This document shows positions 1-4,801 of a stretch of DNA of 10,696 nt, piece after piece; the first letter of the stretch is position 1, and each line of letters begins with the position of its first letter. Origin of the DNA: a bacterium (lineage in GTDB: Bacteria; B130-G9); assembly GCA_035527515.1 (NCBI GenBank), contig DATLAJ010000089.1:1-10696 (forward strand), read 5' to 3'. The position numbers and the translations under genes were made by a program. A model generated the notes under the pieces. The model was not told the origin of the DNA. It saw nothing but the letters and a program-made list of their open reading frames with translations, and searched no databases.

Positions 1-882
1 TTCCGGCGCAAGGGGTTGCCACAAGGCCCCCCGCAAGGCCAAAACCTCCTGCCCCCAATTCGATATGGCCGCATCCCCTATGACGTCCGGCGACAGCTGA
101 CGACGAATGAGCAGCCCCAGCAGCTCCTCCCTCAACTTCCGCTTGCTCCCTTCGAGCGTTGTAGCTAGGTCCGCCAGCGACTCCTCGTCTGCCACAAGTT
201 GCTCTCCCAGCTTCGTATCAACACTCGCGAAATCTTCAAAGCCACCAACAACAAACGCGCCACTGCCAGGCTGCTCCCCGCCACGCGCACTCGCATCCTC
301 AGAAATCGTGCGAACGAAGTCCTTCAGCAGACCCGCCCAGTGTCGAATCTGACCAACCTCGAGGCCATGTTCCCTCGCCATCCTCCTCGACAGCCTGCGG
401 CGACCAAACGCCCAAAGCGAGGATACACGAAGCGCCAAAGCCGGGTCCTCGAGCGCGATCGCCGATTCAAGGAGAAACTTGACCGACCGCCCCATATTCA
501 GGGACATAACCTCCCAAACTGGCTCCTCGGCACCATGAGGTTCTTTCTGAGGTGCGTCAACCCACCCCTGTCTTGCAAGCGACGACGATGCCCGCCGAAC
601 CTCAGACCGCTCCTGTCCCTTCCTGGACAACTGCCTTCTGCCTTCGTTGATTCTGCGAAGCTTCTCGGCAAGGTCCTTCATCCTGCTCCTGAACTGTGTC
701 GCCATTGAGAACCTCTCATGGTCAAGAAAAAGAAACTTGAGGCACGCCTCGACGGTCTGGTCCGCCTCATTCCAGGCGGCACTGGCTTGACCATTCCGAA
801 CCGGCGCTCCGGCCTCCTGCGCGCTCCAGAAATCGGCGCTGCCCAGCACATCGCACACCGTCTTCAGTTCGGAGCTGTTCAT
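1..882 (-). CDS. Unrecognised protein, C-terminus cut off by left window edge
   Basis: An open frame of 294 codons runs from an ATG at 882-880 to base 1 with no stop, so the C-terminus lies outside the window. The ATG overlaps the TGA of the preceding J-like gene as ATGA (879-882), a typical translational-coupling arrangement; no strong Shine-Dalgarno is seen. An in-frame internal ATG at 705 has a GAGAGG about six bases upstream and is an alternative start for a 235-residue partial product, but the frame stays open back to 882 and the overlap favours the longer form. The N-terminal 60 residues begin MNSSELKTVC. A basic, probably helical stretch follows (RRINEGRRQLSRKGQE), then a mixed helical region without transmembrane segments. 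I recognise no family. Its position as third gene of the TPR/J-like operon suggests a chaperone-associated or scaffold role, which is inference only. Confidence 0.72.
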   Translation of the reverse strand, partial: MNSSELKTVCDVLGSADFWSAQEAGAPVRNGQASAAWNEADQTVEACLKFLFLDHERFSMATQFRSRMKDLAEKLRRINEGRRQLSRKGQERSEVRRASSSLARQGWVDAPQKEPHGAEEPVWEVMSLNMGRSVKFLLESAIALEDPALALRVSSLWAFGRRRLSRRMAREHGLEVGQIRHWAGLLKDFVRTISEDASARGGEQPGSGAFVVGGFEDFASVDTKLGEQLVADEESLADLATTLEGSKRKLREELLGLLIRRQLSPDVIGDAAISNWGQEVLALRGALWQPLAPE

Positions 883-1271
883 TGCGGTTCTGGGACTTGG
901 TGTAGAATGGTAAGGAGTGATTGAATGAGGCTATCTCTGCCAACCTCAATCGGTTGCTCGAGCTTGAAGAGCTCGAAAACCTCTGCCCGTCCCGGGTAGT
1001 TGAACAAGTTGTCCAATACCTTCTCCGAAAGAAACGGTTTTTGCACACGGAGGGCGCCGCCGGCCTTCGACCTAAGAAAAGCATCTACCAGCCGACGCTT
1101 CTCCTTGTTCATCAAGAGCTGGAAAGCCTCGTTGATCTCCTGAGCCCTTTCCGGGAAGAGCTCGTTGGGAAACCGCAGTATCAAGTCCCGCCTCGCTCGC
1201 CGGATATCTACAACATCGGCGTTGTGTCTAACGCCCAGCACCTCATAAGGATCGATCTCTAAAGTGAACAA
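879..1271 (-). CDS. Small J-domain-like (DnaJ-type) protein lacking the HPD motif
   Basis: 130-residue protein. Residues 7-65 follow the J-domain pattern: DPYEVLGV at the start, a basic helix II (RRARRDLILR), then EINEAFQLL and NKEKRRLVDAF, which match the EINEAYEVL / DPEKRRxYD helix III-IV region. The invariant HPD tripeptide between helices II and III, needed to stimulate Hsp70 ATPase, is replaced by F34-P35-N36. The remaining 65 residues match nothing I know; there is no Gly/Phe region, zinc centre or C-terminal DnaJ domain. The start is TTG at 1271; no ATG or GTG gives the complete domain, and GAGGT overlapping the stop of the TPR gene supplies a Shine-Dalgarno about seven bases away. It lies 9 bp after the TPR gene and overlaps the next gene by ATGA. 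Fold assignment is fairly secure; function as an Hsp70 co-chaperone is doubtful without HPD, and a protein-interaction module is more likely. Confidence 0.83.
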   Translation of the reverse strand: MFTLEIDPYEVLGVRHNADVVDIRRARRDLILRFPNELFPERAQEINEAFQLLMNKEKRRLVDAFLRSKAGGALRVQKPFLSEKVLDNLFNYPGRAEVFELFKLEQPIEVGRDSLIQSLLTILHQVPEPQ

Positions 1272-1280
1272 ACCAAAACC

Positions 1281-2117
1281 TCAGTTAGATATTGCCTCAA
1301 GAACCTCTTTCCCAAGCGCATTGTCTGGGTCGATGCGGACAAGGTTGGCGAGCTCCAGCTTTCCTCTTGCCCAGCTCCCAGCCTTCAAGAACCTCGCGGC
1401 GAAGTACATGTATTTTGCAGCCAGATAGTCCTTGTAAGCGCCGTCCGGATACGCTTTGTTCAGAGCTGTCCAGATCTCGATTAGTCGGCTCCAGCTCTTC
1501 TCGATCTCCACCAATGAGCTCAGCGACGTCTTCTGAGTCTCGAGAATGGCGAGCGAGTGCAGGGCAAAGACGTTGTAGCTGTCAACCTGTAGCGACTGCT
1601 TCAGAACATCAGCCGCCTGCTCATACTGCTCCTTGGCGATGTGATTGTATGCTATTCTTAGATAGGATTTCATCAGGAGGTCTCGCACCCATAGATTGCG
1701 GGACGAAGCGTAAAGATTCGAGAGCATCTCAATTGCCTCCTGTCCCCTGCCCTGATTGAAGAGCTCCATTGCCTGCCACGCAGCAAGTATAGCTGGACGA
1801 GGAGCCGAGGACGCCTCCGCCAGGTCTTTGAACCGCTGGACATCAACACCCACTCGGCCATGTCTGTCGCAATTGCACAGCGAAATGACAAGAGCAACCA
1901 AATACGCATCTTTTGGGCCCGGCTCAAGCCTCGACAGCGACTTCGCAAGCCGCTCACACAAAGGCCGGTCAGCGCACCCTGATAGCACGAGCAGAGCGGC
2001 CTGACAGACCAAACCCACGCTCGAGTCCCCTGATGAGACAGAAGCCTCAATCTCGGAAACCGCACCGGCAGCGCCCGAGCTGCCCATTGCCTCCTGTGTT
2101 CTCTCCAGAACAGACAT
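1281..2117 (-). CDS. Tetratricopeptide-repeat (TPR) family protein
   Basis: About 278 residues, soluble, no signal peptide or membrane segment. Alpha-helical repeat character is clear in the second half: an A-W-Q-A-M-E-L-F-N-Q-G-R-G-Q-E-A-I unit near residues 115-130, IAYNHIAKEQYEQAADVLKQ followed by VDSYNVFALHSLAIL (a textbook TPR pair, about residues 156-192), and a final ANLVRIDPDNALGKEVLEAI. TPR proteins act as binding scaffolds, commonly for chaperones or multiprotein complexes. ATG at 2117 was chosen; an adjacent in-frame GTG at 2120 is equally possible, and the ribosome site is weak (GAG six bases before the ATG, AAGGGG further away). It is first gene of an operon with the J-like protein and the partial gene, transcribed from the promoter at 2185-2213. 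A TPR protein followed by a J-like protein is consistent with a chaperone-type assembly; the client is unknown. Confidence 0.85.
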   Translation of the reverse strand: MSVLERTQEAMGSSGAAGAVSEIEASVSSGDSSVGLVCQAALLVLSGCADRPLCERLAKSLSRLEPGPKDAYLVALVISLCNCDRHGRVGVDVQRFKDLAEASSAPRPAILAAWQAMELFNQGRGQEAIEMLSNLYASSRNLWVRDLLMKSYLRIAYNHIAKEQYEQAADVLKQSLQVDSYNVFALHSLAILETQKTSLSSLVEIEKSWSRLIEIWTALNKAYPDGAYKDYLAAKYMYFAARFLKAGSWARGKLELANLVRIDPDNALGKEVLEAISN

Positions 2118-2184
2118 CACTTGCTCAAAAGCCCCTTACTCTTCACTGGAGCCTACTAATACTGTCCCTAAGATTTATTCGGGA

Positions 2185-2213
2185 GTTATAGGTCAATCTT
2201 GCTCGAACGTCAA
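2185..2213 (-). promoter_or_regulatory. Sigma70-type promoter for the TPR / J-like operon
   Basis: Read on the minus strand: TTGACG (2213-2208, 5 of 6 to the -35 consensus), a 17-base spacer, then TATAAC (2190-2185, 5 of 6 to the -10 consensus). This would start transcription near 2178 and leave a leader of about 60 bases before the TPR start at 2117. It lies between the tRNA remnant and the operon, so the operon has its own promoter. Confidence 0.6.
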
Positions 2214-2272
2214 GCCTTGAGTTAAGAGGAGTTTTCGTAACCGTGCCCGGGCCTGCTCAACTGACGGCGTTC

Positions 2273-2306
2273 TTCCCGCATCCCCGCAAGGGGATGAACG
2301 TGGGAA
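2273..2306. other. Nested hairpin between the att site and the TPR operon
   Basis: A perfect 7-bp stem CATCCCC/GGGGATG (2279-2285 with 2290-2296) is closed by GCAA, a GNRA tetraloop on the plus strand. An outer TTCCC/GGGAA stem (2273-2277 with 2302-2306) encloses it. No T-run follows on either strand, so it is not a standard intrinsic terminator. It lies just beyond the 3' end of the tRNA remnant (minus-strand direction) and might once have helped end or process the tRNA transcript. Confidence 0.5.
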
Positions 2307-2321
2307 GGCTGCTATAAGGCT

Positions 2322-2363
2322 CGCGCCCGGGGGGATTTGAACCCTCGACCTGCGGATTAGGAA
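2322..2363 (-). pseudogene. 3' half of tRNA-Arg(CCU): att-site remnant at element end
   Basis: On the minus strand this is the second half of a tRNA. It has anticodon loop TTCCTAA (2363-2357, anticodon CCT, Arg), anticodon-stem 3' strand TCCGC, five-base variable loop AGGTC, T-stem GAGGG, T-loop TTCAAAT, T-stem CCCCC, acceptor strand CGGGCGC (2329-2323) and one discriminator base. No CCA is encoded. One T-stem pair is mismatched (A-C). Upstream of the anticodon loop the sequence (CTGCA and beyond) neither pairs with TCCGC nor resembles a tRNA 5' half, so the gene is broken exactly at the anticodon loop. Tyrosine integrases often use tRNA anticodon loops as attachment sites, and an integrase gene ends 40 bp away, so I read this as attL or attR carrying the displaced 3' fragment. 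An intact tRNA-Arg(CCU) is expected at the element's other end. Confidence 0.75.
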
Positions 2364-2369
2364 TGCAGG
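2349..2369. other. Putative integrase core-type arms flanking the crossover point
   Basis: CCTGC (2349-2353) and GCAGG (2365-2369) form a perfect inverted repeat around an 11-base centre containing the whole anticodon loop. Tyrosine recombinase core sites are short inverted arms around a crossover region of about 6-8 bases, so geometry and position fit. The left arm is tRNA-derived, while the right arm lies on the side that no longer matches tRNA. The role is inferred. Confidence 0.45.
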
Positions 2370-2402
2370 CACCAGTGTTGCAAAGGTAGCCATATAGCGG
2401 CA

Positions 2403-3509
2403 CTATGGAAGGGCTAAAGCGCGATGTGTGCCCAATGTGTGTCCTTCCCCAACACGCACACCCTCCAGTGTGTCATCTACTACATCAGATTGTTGGTCGA
2501 GTTTTGGCAGGTTATCGACCGCACGCCTCAAACGGTCCTGACTTGATGCGAGGTATATCAGCGTTTGGGGAATCTCGGCATGACCAAGCAAGTCCCTCAC
2601 GGTGATCAAATCCGCGCCCTCAGTAAGTAGTGCAGTCGCATAGCACCTTCGGAGATCGTGAAATCGAAAGTTCTCCAGCTCCGCCAGACGAACGGCCGTC
2701 ATAAAGCTGTGCTTGAAGGACCCAATAGAGAACACGAGATCGGATGTGCGATTGATACTCTTCAGGATGATAATAGCTTCTGCGTTGACAGGAACGATCC
2801 TAGACTTATCACCCTTGCCATGTCGGACTGTTAAGGTTCCCCCTTGTAGATCGAGATCATCCCATCGAAGAGCATGTAACTCTCCAGACCGCAGGCCACT
2901 CAGAAGAGCCAGTTTGACGAGAGGCAGGAGCAGCGGTTGAGAGCTTTGTGAACACGCATGGAGAAGACGCACTCGCTCGTCTTGCGAGAGGAACCGAACA
3001 CGATGTCGTTCTCTGAAAGACTTGACCTTCCCGGCAGGATTGTCCCCTGAAAGCAAGCCCCACTGGATTGCCTTGTTGACACAGTGCCTCAGTAGTGCGA
3101 GCTCTCTGTTGCAGGTCGCCTGCATCACCCCCTCGTCAATGCGCCGCTGTCGATAGATCTCGATCTGCTCAACGGATAAACTACGCACCCGCTGGTCCCC
3201 AAGATGTTCACACAATCGCTTGGCGGAATAGGTGTCCCTGCGATAACTGGACGCGGCCTTTGCAGTCGAGGCCCAGGGCAGATACTTGTCATAGAGAAGA
3301 GAGTGAAGCGTCATTCGACCAGACCCTCTGACGCCCAAGAACGTGCCTCGCAAAACTTGCGATCGACGGTCCTCAAGAATCATTATTGCCCGCCGTTTGG
3401 AGTGCGTCTGGCAGCTCTCGCGAACTCGCCCTCGAGATGTCGCATAAGACATCCACCAGACCTTACCTCGTCGATAAAGACCTCGAACCCCGCTGTCGTT
3501 CTCACTCAT
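2403..3509 (-). CDS. int: Tyrosine recombinase / integrase of the element
   Basis: 368 residues, usual size for a phage- or island-type integrase. Residues 8-55 resemble an N-terminal arm-binding domain (GLYRRGKVWWMSY), residues 65-165 a core-binding helical domain, and residues 170-335 the catalytic domain. The catalytic set is complete: R207 (GLRSGE), K232 (GKGDKSR), H284 and R287 (HDLRR), H310 (LLGH) and nucleophile Y319 nine residues later (LIYL). The start is ATG at 3509 with GAGG eight bases upstream, overlapping the stop of the zinc-finger gene by 8 bp. The frame is open further upstream, but a longer start would overlap that gene by more than 100 bp, so it was rejected. The gene ends 33 bp from the putative att arms. 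It should catalyse integration and, with an excisionase, excision at tRNA-Arg. Transcription probably comes from the 4389-4417 promoter through the upstream gene. Confidence 0.96.
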   Translation of the reverse strand: MSENDSGVRGLYRRGKVWWMSYATSRGRVRESCQTHSKRRAIMILEDRRSQVLRGTFLGVRGSGRMTLHSLLYDKYLPWASTAKAASSYRRDTYSAKRLCEHLGDQRVRSLSVEQIEIYRQRRIDEGVMQATCNRELALLRHCVNKAIQWGLLSGDNPAGKVKSFRERHRVRFLSQDERVRLLHACSQSSQPLLLPLVKLALLSGLRSGELHALRWDDLDLQGGTLTVRHGKGDKSRIVPVNAEAIIILKSINRTSDLVFSIGSFKHSFMTAVRLAELENFRFHDLRRCYATALLTEGADLITVRDLLGHAEIPQTLIYLASSQDRLRRAVDNLPKLDQQSDVVDDTLEGVRVGEGHTLGTHRALALP

Positions 3510-4263
3510 GCGGACGACCTCGATGCCCCTGTCGATTGGCAGCTCGCCGACATGTATCAGAACAACATCGAGCACCGTGCTGCACCGGAAAATACTGGCC
3601 GCATTTCTCATTCTCGCACACGCCTATTCGCCGGAAGCCGCGCCAGCGGTCGAGCCAACTAGGCCTGTCATCCTTGCCCATCGCCTGAAGACCCCGCAAT
3701 ACGACAAGCAGTCGCCAAGACGAGCGCGGCACCGAAGGCCGATACCCTCGTTGACTAAACAACACCCTGTCGAACCACCAGCCCCCATCACGCACCTGAT
3801 ACGCCAGCAGGAGAAAAGGATAATGCCGATCAGTGCATAGCTTCTCGGCCGGAACTGCGTCCTTGACCGCCTCACATACAACCTTCCCGTCCCTCGTCAC
3901 GTCCAACAGGCGCAATCCAGGCGAAAGATGATAGAGACTTGGGTCAATCTCTATCTGCCGCGCCGGAAGCCTGTAAGGAACTGGCAGGTGGCTTTGAATG
4001 AGGCGCTTGAGTTCCGCCCAGTTACCGCCCGGCGGAATAGGCACTCGCTCGTGAAACTCATCGGATATCTCACTGCTTTCGGGGTCGAAGAACGACTCGG
4101 CATCTACCAAAAATTCAGAGTCCTGGTCCTCGGTCGGCAGCCAGCAAACGGCCCGCCTCAGTTCCTCGTGCATGCCCCGCGTGTATATCCTTGAGCACCG
4201 AACCCAATGCTGCTTCCAGCTAGCACCCGTAGGCAGAAATCCCAGGCCGACTTGATCATACAA
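3502..4263 (-). CDS. Unknown protein with C-terminal CGNR-like zinc finger, coupled to integrase
   Basis: About 253 residues. The C-terminal 40 residues hold a probable treble-clef/zinc-ribbon site, C216-x4-C221-x12-C234-x3-C238 (CENEKCGQYF ... CCSDTCRRAANR), followed by a basic tail. This resembles the C-terminal CGNR-type fingers of bacterial DNA-binding regulators and the fingers of several element-encoded proteins. The N-terminal 200 residues match nothing I recognise; they contain IDPSLYHLSPGLRLLDV and WWFDRVLFSQRG, and no membrane segment. The start is TTG at 4263, because a TAA lies three codons upstream in frame; ATG at 4173 is an alternative but has a poor ribosome site. Its 3' end overlaps the integrase start by 8 bp, so the two are probably co-translated and functionally linked. 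Likely roles are regulation of int or a recombination accessory, both inference. The leftward promoter at 4389-4417 probably drives it. Confidence 0.82.
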   Translation of the reverse strand: MYDQVGLGFLPTGASWKQHWVRCSRIYTRGMHEELRRAVCWLPTEDQDSEFLVDAESFFDPESSEISDEFHERVPIPPGGNWAELKRLIQSHLPVPYRLPARQIEIDPSLYHLSPGLRLLDVTRDGKVVCEAVKDAVPAEKLCTDRHYPFLLLAYQVRDGGWWFDRVLFSQRGYRPSVPRSSWRLLVVLRGLQAMGKDDRPSWLDRWRGFRRIGVCENEKCGQYFPVQHGARCCSDTCRRAANRQGHRGRPHE

Positions 4264-4388
4264 CAGACCTTATCCCCCCCCTCGTCAAACCGCTCATAAA
4301 GCCGCTCCTAGTGCTCACAGTTGGCGACATCCCAACCCGTCGTGTCCCGGTTAAGAACCCACATTCGACAGCATCGTCTCGAGGGAAG

Positions 4389-4417
4389 ACTATCAAGGTA
4401 TGAACAGCATTTGTCAA
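4389..4417 (-). promoter_or_regulatory. Leftward promoter for zinc-finger gene and integrase
   Basis: On the minus strand: TTGACA (4417-4412, perfect -35), a 17-base spacer, then GATAGT (4394-4389, 4 of 6 to the -10). Transcription would start near 4382, giving a leader of about 120 bases before the TTG start at 4263. The -35 box lies inside one of two direct repeats, so a protein bound there would repress integrase expression. Confidence 0.55.
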
Positions 4418-4430
4418 ACGGCATTGTCAA
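4407..4430. repeat. Direct repeat, putative operator in divergent control region
   Basis: GCATTTGTCAA (4407-4417) is followed three bases later by GCATTGTCAA (4421-4430), two near-identical copies with a 14-base period. They sit in the 197-bp intergenic region (4264-4460) between the leftward int operon and the rightward replication operon, over the leftward -35 box and about 30-50 bp before the start of the rightward operon. This is where an Xis/HTH switch protein would be expected to bind. No convincing rightward sigma70 -10 box was found in this intergenic region; the rest of it shows no gene. Confidence 0.45.
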
Positions 4431-4460
4431 TTTTCACATCTAACTAGGGAGGATACGGCT

Positions 4461-4670
4461 ATGCAGAAAGACCTAACACAACCACGATACATGAGCGTTT
4501 CTATCGCCGCAAACTACATGTGTTTGAGCGAGAGAGCCTTACGTTGCAAGATCGCGATGAAAGATGTCCCTGTCTCGAGAATCGGCCACACCATTCGACT
4601 GGATCGGCTTAAGATCGACAAGCTGCTTGAGCAGAACGCGGTTCCAGCTGTCAAGCGAGACCGCCGGTGA
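4461..4670 (+). CDS. Small helix-turn-helix protein, excisionase/MerR-like
   Basis: 69 residues. Residues 10-57 follow the HTH_17/excisionase pattern: YMSVSIAANYMCLSERALRCKI (helix-turn-helix, with 'S-x-x-x-A-A-x-x-x-x-L-S-E-R-A-L'), then a wing PVSRIGHTIRL and the recognition-end helix DRLKIDKLLEQ. The winged-helix fold binds DNA and bends att sites in excision, or acts as a small regulator. The ATG at 4461 has an excellent ribosome site, AGGGAGG eight bases upstream. It is first gene of the rightward operon and diverges from int, the classical int/xis layout. It overlaps the next small ORF by GTGA (4667-4670). Xis versus transcriptional switch cannot be separated from sequence, and it may do both. 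Confidence 0.88.
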   Translation: MQKDLTQPRYMSVSIAANYMCLSERALRCKIAMKDVPVSRIGHTIRLDRLKIDKLLEQNAVPAVKRDRR

Positions 4671-4801
4671 GCTCAACCGATCCCAACGAAGAGTCCATCG
4701 TTGTCCAGCCGGGCCTGGTGATTGCCACCCTCGTGCCCTTACTCGACGCCGAGGGGAAGCCGATTAATCTGTTCGACTTCTTGTTGAAGGATGAGGAATG
4801 A
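4667..4801 (+). CDS. Short 44-aa peptide coupled between HTH gene and primase
   Basis: Starting at GTG 4667, which overlaps the TGA of the HTH gene, an open frame of 44 codons ends at TGA 4799-4801, 11 bp inside the primase gene. The product starts MSSTDPNEES and continues with VVQPGLVIATLVPLLDAEG, KPINLFDFLLKDEE; it is acidic with a hydrophobic middle. Without it there would be a 120-bp untranslated gap in an otherwise overlapping operon, so chained coupling (GTGA, then an 11-bp overlap) is good evidence that it is translated. No family recognised. It may be a small regulator or partner of the primase-helicase, or merely a coupling leader. The GTG start and small size keep confidence moderate. 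Confidence 0.58.
   Translation: MSSTDPNEESIVVQPGLVIATLVPLLDAEGKPINLFDFLLKDEE

Noticed and set aside
199-708. Plus-strand ORF of 169 codons at the left edge
   Set aside because: It lies antisense to the open minus-strand frame coupled to the J-like gene, is extremely Arg/Pro-rich, and has no ribosome site or domain.
2193-2393. Minus-strand ORF encoding 'RSRVQIPPGA'
   Set aside because: This peptide is the usual false translation of a tRNA 3' half and coincides with the tRNA-Arg remnant.
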